64,000 nt of DNA from Meconema thalassinum (lineage: Eukaryota; Arthropoda; Insecta; Orthoptera; Tettigoniidae), in NCBI GenBank assembly GCA_946902985.2, contig OX336393.1, positions 48,359,348 to 48,423,347 of the forward strand. The letters are read 5' to 3'. Shown piece after piece: positions 33,843-43,976 of this stretch. The notes beneath the pieces were generated by a model that searched no databases, was not told where the DNA came from, and saw only the letters and a list, made by a program, of their open reading frames with translations. The translations under genes and the position numbers were made by a program. Numbering within the stretch: the stretch's first letter is position 1; each line of letters opens with the position of its first letter.

Positions 33843-34077
33843 TATCGAAACTGAACTGAAGTATTCGACTAACGTGATAACAAGTATTGCAATACTTGTC
33901 TTTCGTTAACGTTGTTTTTAAGTTTCATGTTATAATTCATTCTTTTTGTACTAAAGAAGGGCCCATCATCGTCTGAAACAAGTACGCAGAATCACGTTAG
34001 GTTTTGCTTGATTAATGTAGTGATAGGCGGATTTATTAACTCTCCTAACCCTTGAGAACTGTCGAGAAAATAATTAA

Positions 34078-34680
34078 CACTAGGACCTGCGTCGGGTCAT
34101 TTTGACCCATACTGTGTCACTCCCTTTTTGTCGTAGTTGTACGGATTTTAAGGAATTAATTTTACACCTGGTGTCTTCCTATGAACTATTCCCAGTATCA
34201 AATGAGGATTATTTATATATTTTAGATTTTACATGCAGAAAAAAGACAATAATTTTCGTAACATTATGAATGACCTTGATAGTGGTGGTAAAGCAGTCAT
34301 CTCAATTTGTTCGAACAAAGGAGCTGATGACCAAGGTGTCCCTAGACCCTAAACATGGATCAACAAGAACGTGAGCTATGTGATTGTGCTGCAGCAAAAT
34401 AGGTAGATTTTCCCCTTACTTTTTACAAATTGTCCCGACTAACGTAAGCCGAATTTTTTCACGCGAGGACTGGCGCCATGGGTAAATCTGACCCGACCGT
34501 AAACAATATTGAAATAACTTGAGCGTTCAAAAAGCTATAGACATGTTTCTTTTGCAAGGTGAAGTTCAAGGCTAGGAAGGAAGGTACAGTTAGCGACAGG
34601 AAATAAGGGCTGACCAAAACCAAAATATAGAGCAGTATTTAAACCTCGGGTGAAAATACCCATGTGCCAGTCCTCTGGGG
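34078..34680. mobile_element. piggyBac-like MITE
   Basis: Flanked on both sides by TTAA (34074-34077 and 34681-34684), the hallmark piggyBac target duplication. The ends are inverted: CACTAGGACCTGCGTCGGGT on the left, and on the right the complement of CCCCAGAGGACTGGCACATG. An additional TIR-like phrase GCGAGGACTGGCGCCATGGG lies inside at about 34463. Only 603 bases and no transposase, so non-autonomous. Confidence 0.7.
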
Positions 34681-34894
34681 TTAATCACATTTGTAAGTCA
34701 ACACCGGAACGTTTCATTTTCGACCATAATGGTTAATGTTATGATTTTTTACACTACGACAGTCACCACAGAAGCACAAACACAAACGGCTGATGACAAA
34801 GATGACCCAATCCTTTTACATTCGTCAGTGAAAAATTACGAAACACCCTTTGTTCTGAATGCAAAACGTTGGTTGTAAATGAGTATACAGACTC

Positions 34895-35285
34895 CAGTAA
34901 TAATAATAATATCGTATGGACTCGGGTGCCTGGTGCAAGCTTTGTTAATTGACACCCAGAGGGTAGCTTGCATGTCGAATTTCGTCGTTCCTTTGAACGC
35001 TATGAAAGTCAAGGAGGTTAGATATCTAAACTCCTTGACACTACTACAGCGCTTTCAAGTAGAGAGCGGAGGAACTTTGTGTTGGCGGAAAATCCCGAGA
35101 TTAATTTTGCCATTGAACACGGCCTACTGAATTCAAATGGGTTCTTTAACATGCCAACAACGTATGACATGAGTAACGTGATTTTTGTCGCCTTCAAAAA
35201 TTACTTACCATGGCCAGGGGCGAACCTGCAATCTTGGGATTGGTAGTCCGACACTATAACCACTCACCCACCGTGGCAAGCTACA
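34895..35285 (-). repeat. SINE family S1, copy 3
   Basis: Reverse complement of the copy at 2000-2385, including the tRNA-like head (35285-35205), the CAAAGAACCCATTTGAATTC block at about 35148-35125 and the tail with its ATTATTATTA run near 34900. The small open frame at 34879-35130 is a shadow of this repeat. Confidence 0.75.
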
Positions 35286-35552
35286 AACTCCAGTAAAGGT
35301 GCCTGTACACTGGAGAGTGATTCTCATAGAGCAAGTCTAGCTAGACCGCTCTAGCTAAACTGAGTGCGTGTACACTGTAGAGTAATTTTCCCTAGGTAGA
35401 GCATTCGTCGAGTGGAGAGAGACAAATCTGCCTAGAGCACTCTCTGAACCTGTGAACACTGTCCAACGTAAATGCACTAGGTAGAGCAGCGCTAAAACAT
35501 TCTGAGAGCAGTGTGAGTCTAGGTTTTTTTTTGCGCTTTGTTGTGAGTTAAA

Positions 35553-35760
35553 ATGTCTTCAAGAGAGCTTTTAGCATCTGTGTTGGTTGTGTGTGCCTTG
35601 TTAAAAAGAAAACCCTATGAAGAGGAAAAGAAGGTTGTGGGTGAGGAATTGGATATCAAAAAGAGAATACGAGGGAATGCACGCTAAATTATTGCAAGGG
35701 TTATCTTCAGAAGATTCTGAAGCGTACAATAACTTTTTAAGAATGAGCAAAAGTTACTGA
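35553..35760 (+). pseudogene. Harbinger transposase, N-terminal remnant
   Basis: ATG at 35553 opens MSSRELLASVLVVCALLKRK; after one frameshift near 35605 the text continues RRLWVRNWISKREYEGMHAK, LLQGLSSEDSEAYNNFLRMS, which matches the conserved start of Harbinger transposases (basic WVR..W, G.H..L, D...Y.NFLRM). A TGA ends it at about 35759, and the DDE nuclease domain is absent. The start fits well, since nothing coding lies before it within the element. Confidence 0.7.
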
Positions 35761-35789
35761 TTATATTTTGGCCAAAATTACCCCCAGGA

Positions 35790-35944
35790 TCAGCAAAAGG
35801 GATCACCCAAAACGACTGTGCCTTCAAATTTCTGTCTCTGTATTCTTTCCGAGTACATTAATTCCAAGTTTCTGGATGAGCTTCAATTTTTTCAATTGAT
35901 GTTATTGTTTTTTCGCGACTCCACACAAATTTGGCCATATTCAT
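35790..35944 (-). pseudogene. MADF/Myb-like accessory protein of Harbinger, N-terminal remnant
   Basis: On the minus strand ATG at 35944 opens MNMAKFVWSREKTIT, IEKIEAHPETWN, then after a TAA CTRKEYRDRNLKAQ in the same phase. The W...I.....HP.LW....EYRDR pattern is that of MADF domains, the DNA-binding partner encoded beside Harbinger transposases. Only the first 50 or so residues remain, facing the transposase remnant. Confidence 0.65.
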
Positions 35945-36091
35945 ACACTGTAATTAACAACAAATAAATAACCCCAGCAATCCACCACTGACTCTACATA
36001 GAGCACTTTCCAATATTCAAATGGACGAATGGAACTAGACTGGTCTAGCTAGGGCACCCAAATATTGTTTACACCGTAGGGTCAGCCGGCC

Positions 36092-36895
36092 CTCTGCTAG
36101 AGTTCTCTACCACCTGTGTACACTGGAGAGGAGCTTAGAGAGCCCTAGCTAGAGCTTAGAGCGGTCTCTGCTAGAGTTCTCTACCACCTGTGTACACTGG
36201 AGAGGAGCTTAGAGAGCCCTAGCTAGAGCTTAGAGCGGTCTCTGCTAGAGTTCTCTACCACCTGTGTACACTGGGGAGGAGCTTAGAGTGCCCTAGCTAG
36301 AGCTTAGAGCGGTCTCTGCTAGAGTTCTCTACCACCTGTGTACACTGGAGAGGAGCTTAGAGTGCCCTAGCTAGAGCTTAGAGCGGTCTCTGCTAGAGTT
36401 CTCTACCACCTGTGTACACTGGGGAGGAGCTTAGAGTGCCCTAGCTAGAGCTTAGAGCGGTCTCTGCTAGAGTTCTCTACCACCTGTGTACACTGGAGAG
36501 GAGCTTAGAGAGCCCTAGCTAGAGCTTAGAGCGGTCTCTGCTAGAGTTCTCTACCACCTGTGTACACTGGGGAGGAGCTTAGAGTGCCCTAGCTAGAGCT
36601 TAGAGCGGTCTCTGCTAGAGTTCTCTACCACCTGTGTACACTGGAGAGGAGCTTAGAGAGCCCTAGCTAGAGCTTAGAGCGGTCTCTGCTAGAGTTCTCT
36701 ACCACCTGTGTACACTGGGGAGGAGCTTAGAGTGCCCTAGCTAGAGCTTAGAGCGGTCTCTGCTAGAGTTCTCTACCACCTGTGTACACTGGGGAGGAGC
36801 TTAGAGTGCCCTAGCTAGAGCTTAGAGCGGTCTCTGCTAGAGTTCTCTACCACCTGTGTACACTGGAGAGGAGCTTAGAGTGCCCTAGGTAGAGC
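36092..36895. repeat. 74-bp tandem array, about 11 units
   Basis: Successive CTCTGCTAGAGTTCTCTACC starts are 74 bases apart (36092, 36166, 36240 and so on). Units differ mainly at two positions: GGAGAGG or GGGGAGG, and AGAGAGCCC or AGAGTGCCC. Each unit contains TGTGTACACTGG(A/G)GAGG, which closely resembles the element's own TIR. Confidence 0.9.
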
Positions 36896-36946
36896 TACTC
36901 TACGCTCTAGCTGGGGCAAAAGCTCTCCAGTGTACAGGCACCTTAA

Positions 36947-37804
36947 GAGTTTCTTAGAGATGAGCGATTTCGTTTTCCCATCCATTTAAAAACAAACAGT
37001 AATAAACATGAGCAAGGAAATACTGTGTGCCATTGGTCACCACAGTTAGAGCAAGTGGATCATTAATAAGTCTACTCTGGCAGACAGAGATATCACCAGG
37101 CAGCGCCAACAAAGTTCAAGTAATTTAATACTGGGCAAAGTTCTTGATTGTTGCGCCTCTCTGTTTCTTTCCTACCTGTTGACTCCCACCTGTCTGAGTC
37201 ATTTCATCCACTCAAGGCTGTGGGCTTGAGCTATCTTGGTACTCGGGTGTGTGTTATTCCTTCCATTTGCACCAATAACGTGCAAGAATTAATGTTAAAA
37301 CAACAGGAGATGAACCTTGGATTCTGCACTTGCACATGCCATATTCTGGGGGTCATTGCCAACTGGAATTACTGTCCATTATCGCTAGTGAACTGGAATA
37401 TGTGCTGTCTTTAGTCTCTATTTATTGCTCATTCAGCGACAGCATTATTGTCGTTGCTCTAGTGCTACAGAAGGAGGGCATGCCCTCCTAGTGGGACGTG
37501 ACTAGGCGACCACGGGACCCCAGCAGAGTCCAGCATTGCTTCCTCTTACTTGTGCTGGGCTCCTCTCCGTCTTCTTTCCTGCCGACCACTCTTGGTCAAC
37601 TCTTGTTCTCTTCTGACCCCGACAGTATTAGGATATCCGAGACCTAGGGAGTCTCTTCCATTCCCGCTTTAATTGGCCCTTCTCTCATCTTTCCTGACCC
37701 CTAATTTTTCTAGGGATCAGCCTTCTTTCTCTTTTCAATATATTTCCTTTTTTCTTTAAGATTCCCGCACTGTTTATGTGAATTGGCTCCCCGTGTATCT
37801 AAAT
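36947..37804. other. Unassigned sequence
   Basis: No coding signature that I trust. An 88-codon frame at 37148-37414 has no recognised motif. The pyrimidine-rich stretch 37440-37760 looks like an untranslated leader of some retroelement, but this is only an impression. Confidence 0.3.
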
Positions 37805-38165
37805 TCCATTCTGTGCATATTTTGAGTCTACACCACATTTTGTAGGTATTTTCAATCTACTGAAAGTTGCATTTTGTATTTTCAATCTAAATTGAATTTT
37901 GTAGGATGGGCATTTTGTGAGTATTTTGATTCTCAATTACTTTTTTTTAGTACTTTGAATGTAAATTACATTTTCTAAGTATTTTCAGTCTAAATTGCAT
38001 TTTGTAAGTAATATCAATCCAAATGAGTACCGGTATTTTGAATCTAAATTACATTTTGTATGTATTTTCAATGTCAGCTGCATTTTGTAACTATTTTGAG
38101 TCTCAATTGCATTTTGAACATATTTTGAATTTCAATCGCATTTTGTAAGTATTTCGAATCTTCAT
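37805..38165. repeat. Degenerate minisatellite, period about 30 bases
   Basis: About a dozen diverged repeats of a phrase like TGCATTTTGTAAGTATTTTG then AATCTAAAT. The period varies and several units are truncated, so the array is old. Confidence 0.7.
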
Positions 38166-38170
38166 TGGTC

Positions 38171-38580
38171 CTGGAACTGGGCAAGCCTTTCATGATCTAC
38201 TGCTGTGCACATTGCATTTACTCGCAATTCACAGACCAACACGTAATTTCATATGTATTCAGTTAAAATGAGACATATTGTTATGATGCGGTATTATTGG
38301 TACGTGAAAATAAAGTCACCAACTTGTGCTTAATATTCGCATGCTGGAAGTAGCTGTGGTGTTACCGTATTTGACTGTGAATCTAGAGATGTCGGGTTCG
38401 AATCCCGGACGGGTTAGATATATTTGCTACCAGATTATCGTTAAACGATATTCATCATATCAATATGACTCATTTTAACAGAATACATATGAAATTACGT
38501 GTTGGTCTGTGAATCAAGAGGTCTGGGAACTGGGCGAGCCTTTCATGATCTACTGCTGTGCAAATTGCATTTACTCGCAA
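38171..38580. repeat. Composite repeat: tRNA-like core, inverted arms, direct flanks
   Basis: A direct repeat of about 57 bases (38171-38227 and 38523-38580) encloses inverted arms of about 50 bases (38228-38277 and 38460-38512; CACAGACCAACACGTAATTT and complement). The core has a tRNA-like segment with GGGTTCGAATCCC at about 38394-38406. Confidence 0.65.
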
Positions 38581-38750
38581 GTTGGCCTATTTATAGGGAA
38601 TTTAAGGTTATGAGCGGTGTCGCGTCTATTAATCTAGTTGATCCATATCGTATTCTTTATTTAGGCTAGTGCTGGTGGACACTCAAAACCTCTAATAAAA
38701 TGAGTTTCGTATTATGAACTAAAATATCTGTAAAACACTCCCTTTTACAA

Positions 38751-40145
38751 TCTACGTATATATAAAAAAAATAATTGCTGTTCGTTAGTCTCGCTAAAAC
38801 TCGAGAACGGCTGGACCGATTTGGCTAATGTTGGTCTGAAATTATTTGTGGAAGTCCAGAGAGGGTTTAAAAGGTGAATAAATATGAAAGTTGTAGCGCA
38901 CGAGTAGATTCAACAAATGAGTGACGGCACGCGAATCGCTTAAACAAAGTCCCGAATGCGTTCATATACCATTCATCCGATTACTATGAAACTTTGTTTG
39001 TATTGTTGTGCACACTCCAGGAAAGGTTTCTGACTTCATAAATCCATGTTATAATAAGTAGCACACGAGTAGATTCAACAAATGAGCGACGACGGACGAA
39101 GCGTTTCAACAAAGTCCTGTATGCGTTCATATACTACTCGTCTGATAGCGATGAAACTTGGGTGAGATGTTGTGTACACTTCAGCGAAGGTTTCTGAGTT
39201 AGTAAATCCACTTTACAATAGGTGTCACACAAGTAGATTCAACAAATTATCGACGGCACGCGAATCGCTTAAACCAAGTCCCGTGGCGTTCAAATACCAT
39301 TCATCCGATTGATATGAATCTTTGGTTGAATTGTTGTGCAAACTTCAGGAAAGGTTTCTGACTTAGTAAGTCCTTTTTACAATAGGTAGCGCATGAGTAA
39401 ATTCAACAAATAAGTAACGGCGCGCGTATCGTTTAAAAAAATCCGTATGCGTTCATATACCATTCATGCGATTGCAATGAAATTTGGAGAAATGTTGTTT
39501 CCACTCCTGCAAAGATTTCTGATTGGTAAATCCATTTTACAATTGGTAGCGCACGAGTAGATTCAATTAATGAGCGACAGCGCGTGAATCGTTTCAACCA
39601 TGCGTTCATATACCATTCATCCGATTATGATAAAACTTTGGTGAGTTGAGTACAGTCCTGCGAAGGTGTATGAATTAGTAAATCTGATATTCAATGGGTG
39701 GGCACAAGTAGATTCAACAAATGAGTTACGGCGCGCGAATCGTTTAAACAAAATCCCGTATGCGTTCATATGCCATTCATCCAATTGCGATGAAACTTTC
39801 ATGAGTTGTTGTGTACACGCCAGGGAAGGGTTTCGGCTTAGTAAATCCATTTTACAATAGGTAGCGTACGAGTATATTCAACAAATGGGTGACGGCGCTC
39901 GAATCGTTTCAACAAAGTCCCGTATGCGTTCATATACCATTCATTTGATTGCGATGAAACTTTGGACAGTTGTTGAGCACGTTCCCATGACTTTTTAGGA
40001 GATAGTAAATCAATTTTACAATAGTATAGAGGTGGTTAACGGAAAAAGAAGAAAATATTGGGAATCCAAAAGCATTTCAACAAACAAAGTTACAACGCCA
40101 ACACTTTCTTTGATTGGCATTGCAAAGCATGCCGGGTACAGCTAG
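38751..40145 (+). mobile_element. Helitron-like non-autonomous element
   Basis: Starts TCTACGTATATATAAA after A and ends CTAG before T, as rolling-circle Helitrons do. Eight bases before the CTAG lies a small hairpin GGCAT...ATGCC (about 40117-40134). The start includes the phrase GTTCGTTAGTCTCGCTAAAA seen in arthropod repeats. Interior made of seven diverged repeats of about 160 bases. No Rep/helicase gene. Confidence 0.55.
38890..40030. repeat. About 160-bp internal tandem repeats, seven units
   Basis: Each unit has GAGTAGATTCAACAAATGAG, a GTATGCGTTCATATACCATT phrase and GATGAAACTTTGG. Starts of the AGATTCAACAA motif lie near 38903, 39071, 39233, 39398, 39557, 39709 and 39871, so spacing varies from 152 to 168. 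Confidence 0.75.
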
Positions 40146-40209
40146 TAGATTAATATTTGTGCCAATAATATTATAAAATACCGGTGTATCAACAATTTGC
40201 CGTAATTGA

Positions 40210-40450
40210 AATGGTCTTCCGTGGTTTCCCTTTTTTAACTCCAGGCAAATGCTGGGACGGTACCTTCTGACAGGCCACGGCCGCTTCCTTCCACATCCTT
40301 ACCCAGTTTCATTCACCATCATTCATTTCAACTCTCATTAACTCCTCTCGTGAGGTTGGCGTCACGAAGGGCATCCGTCCGTAAAAACCATCCGCCACAA
40401 AGACTTCCATCGCATCTCATCGCCGACCTCGTAGGAAAACGGGAATAATA
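40210..40450 (+). repeat. SINE S2-type body fragment
   Basis: TGGTCTTCCGTGGTTTCCC, GGCCACGGCCGCTTCCTTCC and GGGCATCCGTCCGTAAAAAC match the reverse copy at 46480-46832. The tRNA-like head is missing. Confidence 0.65.
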
Positions 40451-40734
40451 AGGGGATGACATACAATACCGCTGTATCAACAATTTCATGTGAGGTTTCT
40501 TCTATGTCAGATGTTACACATCATATGCGACTACTGTGTGGCTCGTTAAGTTTTTTTTTATAACATTTAATACCATCTATATTATTTGTATTAATTCATG
40601 TTGTGATTTATTAATCTTATTGAGCCGGAATTTGTATTAGGCTATTCACTATAACCGAAATCACATGTAGCCTATTAGGCGATGGTAGCAATACATAATA
40701 CTCGTCACCCAATGTCTGGCTACCTGAGATTCTG

Positions 40735-40930
40735 TCATGTTCTGTTCTGTCCTTTTCTGTTGTCTTCTTTCGCCAGGACCACCGGGTTTCGAATCTAGAC
40801 TATAGCGGGGTGGAAATTTCACCTGAAAAGTCGCGTACCGGTAACATCAGGAAAGGCATCCGGCCTTAAACCCTAGCCATGACCCAAATGAGCCAGGTTG
40901 GGTTCGGTGACCCCACACAAATTGCGATGA
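40735..40930 (+). repeat. SINE-like fragment
   Basis: A B-box-like GGGTTTCGAATCTAG followed by AGGAAAGGCATCCGGCCTTA, a body phrase of arthropod SINEs related to those at 40210 and 46480. Confidence 0.5.
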
Positions 40931-41235
40931 GCCTATTTATTTACAGGTTCTAATCTGCTACGTCTTGTAGTCTACTTGCGAAAGGTTAAGAACATGCTTC
41001 TGTTACATTTATCGCTGCTCTACAAATTTCCAGGCCCCCTTAATGAGAACTGCTAACAGGACACAAACTGAAGCCTCAATAATGCACCAGACATGGAGAG
41101 TTAGTTCTCTACACTTGTAAGCCTCCATGTTTGACATTCGAGTGGGCTTGTAAACTGGCTTCCTGTATTCTGTAGCCAGCGAGACCTCAGTTGGCTTCAG
41201 TAGAGAGAAACAGAGGAACAATTGACATTCAGAGA

Positions 41236-41515
41236 AGAGGAGGAGGGTGGCTCGATTCCAATCTCAGCTATCTGGGAAGTGGTTTTCCGTGGTTTCCCAC
41301 TTCTACTCCAGGTGAATGCGAGGCTGGTTCCTAACTTAAGACCACGGCCGCCTCGTTCTCAATCCTCGTCTGAATTACAAATACTGTATACAGGCTAATA
41401 CAACCATTACAATAACACAGGTTATCAGACAAATTCTACACACACTCAAGCACACGAGGCTACAAGACCACGTAGTCACAAAACCCCTAAATCAATCAAC
41501 AACAACAAAAGGGGT
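41236..41515 (+). repeat. SINE S2-type copy with CAA tail
   Basis: GTGGTTTTCCGTGGTTTCCC, GACCACGGCCGCCTCGTTCT, ACACAGGTTATCAGACAAAT and a terminal CAACAACAACAAAA run near 41496-41510. The head is degenerate. Confidence 0.65.
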
Positions 41516-41580
41516 TATAAGTACGCTAGTCGTATACATTACGAAATTAATCTTCACATTCCTTTTAGTTCGTTTTTTTG

Positions 41581-42205
41581 CTCTGAAGAAGAAAAGAGGA
41601 AAGGGAGGGGAAGGTAAGGAACGGAGGGTGGAAAGAATGGAGGAAGGAAGGAAGGGAGGAAGGGAGGTAGGAAGGAAGGGAGGAAGGAATGGAGGAAGGG
41701 AGGTAGGAATGAAGGGAGGAAGGAATGGTGGAAGGGAGGTAGGAAGGAAGGGAGGAAGGGAGGAAGGAATGGAGGAAGGGAGGTAGGAAGGAAGGGAGGA
41801 AGGGAGGAATGAATGGAGGAAGGATGGGGGGAAGAGAGGAAGGGAGGTAGGAAGAAAGGAAGGAAGGGAGTGAGGGAGGAATGGAGGAAGGAAAGAAGGA
41901 AAGGGGGATGGGAGGTAGGAAGGAAGGAAGAAAGGAAGGAAGGGAGGGAGGAATGGAGGAAGGGGGGAAGGGAGGTAGGAAGGAAGGAAGAAAGGAAGGA
42001 AGGGAGTGAGGGAGGAATGGAGGAAGGAAGGAAGGAAAGGGGGATGGGAGGGAGGAAGGAAGGAAGAAAGGAAGGATGGGAGGGAGGGAGGAATGGAGGA
42101 AGGGAGGAAGGGATGTAGGAAGGAATGGAGGAAGGGAAGGAAGGCAGGGAGGGAGGTAGGAAGGAAGGGAAGAAGAAAGGAATGGAGGAAGGGAGGGAGG
42201 CTATA
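41581..42205. repeat. Polypurine/polypyrimidine tract, about 620 bases
   Basis: Almost only G and A on the plus strand, built from GGAAG, GGAGG and GGTAGGAA units with patchy higher-order repetition. The long open frames on both strands (for example 41554-42243 minus, rich in Phe, Pro, Ser, Leu) come from the composition and are not genes. Confidence 0.9.
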
Positions 42206-42261
42206 ACATTAGGGAAAGTATTCTCCTTCCTTGTCATATCCACTTTACATCATGAATGTTC

Positions 42262-42390
42262 GGCTTTAACGTCGTTTCCCACTCCTAGCCTGAATACACA
42301 CACCACAATAACACAGGTTATCACACACACACGTAATGGGGTTAAGTGACAACGATGTCCTGAAAGAAACAACAACAACGTACGCATTAA
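42262..42390 (+). repeat. SINE S2 3' end fragment
   Basis: CACAATAACACAGGTTATCA and a closing AAACAACAACAACG match the tail of the copy at 41236-41515. Confidence 0.6.
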
Positions 42391-42974
42391 TGGAGGGAAA
42401 GTACTCCAATTGCAAACTGCTTCCATCAAAGCTTCTGGAGGAAGGAGTCATGCTAATATAGAAATTCTAAATTGAGTGCCCCTAGTGCCAAGCAACCCAC
42501 CAAACATTGCAGCCCACACGTTGAGCGCCATTTCACGAGATGCTGGCCCGTCATTGGTGAATCAAAGTCATTAAGTTGAGTGCCATTGAATGTAATGCTC
42601 CACACCGTGACACCCTACAGCGCACAGACAATGATTTACGCAGATCCCCAGTCAGCAGACATCAACTAGGAGAGACTTGTAGTTTGCACAGTTTGGGCCA
42701 AGGGATATTCTGGTAATCAACCCCGAGTACTCGTGGATCTATCCGAGTCATCTGATAGTCGGTGTTATGTAGTGTCAAGTGATTTACTTTATATTATATT
42801 ACTTGGCTTTCACAGATGGCATTGCTCTGATTACGGACACACCTGTGAATACCAAAATTCAAAAACAAAAATTCATGGAGCAATGGGAAAAATAAATTTA
42901 AATCTCCTCCTCAAACACAGAATTTTTAACACCCGTTACAGATTATCCTGATATAGCCTAATAAATATAAAACA
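42391..42974. other. Unassigned sequence
   Basis: No gene or recognised repeat. A 72-codon frame at 42733 has no motif. Confidence 0.35.
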
Positions 42975-43741
42975 AAACGAGTAGTTCCGTGAAGAACTAT
43001 ACAGCCTATTTTCATATTATCCTATTTATGTTAATTGCCTCTATCAACATCCAAAAATTTCAGTTAGATTGCTGTAATAGATTCATAGAAATTGAGAACC
43101 GTCTTAATATTTTGGATGGTCAGCATGTTTGATTTTCATATATACTCTTAGAGTTTTGTTCTATTACATGAAGATTATTGTGTAGGTAATTTATTCAGAC
43201 TTCAATCGCATGATTAGGCCACGAGAAATAAAAACAAGATTTTGAAATTTCGCTCAGCCGCTACTTTGTGGTTATGAAAGCAATTGAAATAAATTAGATG
43301 CCAGTGGATTAACATGTATATAAGCATTTACCGCACCAAGTTTCACTGCGCTCGGATGGTTAAATCGCGAGAAACGTCCATTTTAATATTTATATTTCAC
43401 GTTGCCGCCATGTTATATTTGTGATCACCAGGTTACTGAACCCACACGGACGCACACACACACTTACACATACGCGCACACACGGACAAAAGGTGATCTC
43501 ATAAGCCTATTTTTTTCATAAATGAAAGGGGGGGGCGTGGTGGCTCAGCGGTCTAGCTGTATGCCTCTCACCAAGGCGGTCCGGGCTCGATTCCCGGTCA
43601 ATGCATGTGAGATTTTCGAAGTGAAATGCCATGTCCTGTGGTTCGGATTCCACGTAAAAAGGAGGTCCCGTGGCTCATAATCACAAGATTCACGGTCACG
43701 TAAAACTACAATCTTCCTTTTCATAAATGAAAATAGGCTAA
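42975..43741 (+). mobile_element. Family T element, subfamily A, one-unit copy (A1), with SINE insertion
   Basis: Starts GAGTAGTTCCGTGAAGAACT, then CAGCCTATTTTCATA; after one internal unit ending CACCAGGTTACTGAACCC it passes straight to the CACA tract, GACAAAAGGTGATCTCATAA and the terminal AGCCTATTTTTTTCATAAAT hairpin, which is split by a SINE. A2 and A3 have three units at the same place. Confidence 0.75.
43528..43718 (+). repeat. tRNA-derived SINE inserted in the family T hairpin
   Basis: A box GTGGTGGCTCAGCGGTCTAG and B box GGGCTCGATTCCCGG. It is flanked by a perfect 14-base duplication TTTCATAAATGAAA (43514-43527 and 43719-43732). The insertion fell in the loop of the terminal hairpin. 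Confidence 0.75.
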
Positions 43742-43976
43742 CAAGATCTGCAAAGTCACATCGTTTAAATATTAGGGGAATGGATAACTACTAACAGCCA
43801 TGAAAATAACAGCTTGGAGATCAGAGCAAAGAAAATGAACGTAGTATTTCAGATCACCAGAAACACAAGGAAAAGCCATGATCATGGGACACCAAAATTA
43901 AACATTACAATGAGGCTCTCTTTGGAGCAGAAACACTCAAACGAATGTGGAGAAGTGAGATAAACAATATCATGAT

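Larger units (their letters stand above)
35297..36943 (+). mobile_element. PIF/Harbinger-type element, internally deleted, with a tandem array
   Basis: Inverted ends AGGTGCCTGTACACTGGAGA (35297 onward) and its complement ending at 36943 are flanked by TAA at 35294-35296 and 36944-36946, the 3-base duplication of this superfamily. Inside are remnants of both Harbinger genes on opposite strands: the start of the nuclease-type transposase (+) and the start of a MADF/Myb-like protein (-). The right third is an array of 74-base units. Confidence 0.8.

Noticed and set aside
36092..36895. Regular array that could suggest CRISPR
   Set aside because: Units are directly adjacent with no variable spacers, lie in a eukaryotic transposon, and no cas genes exist; it is a tandem repeat.
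37148..37414. 88-codon frame with several Cys residues
   Set aside because: No recognised motif, no splice context and repeat-rich surroundings; probably chance.
41554..42243. 229-codon minus-strand frame rich in Pro, Ser, Phe and Leu, and plus-strand Gly/Glu/Arg-rich frames
   Set aside because: They are direct translations of the polypurine tract; stop codons are rare by composition.
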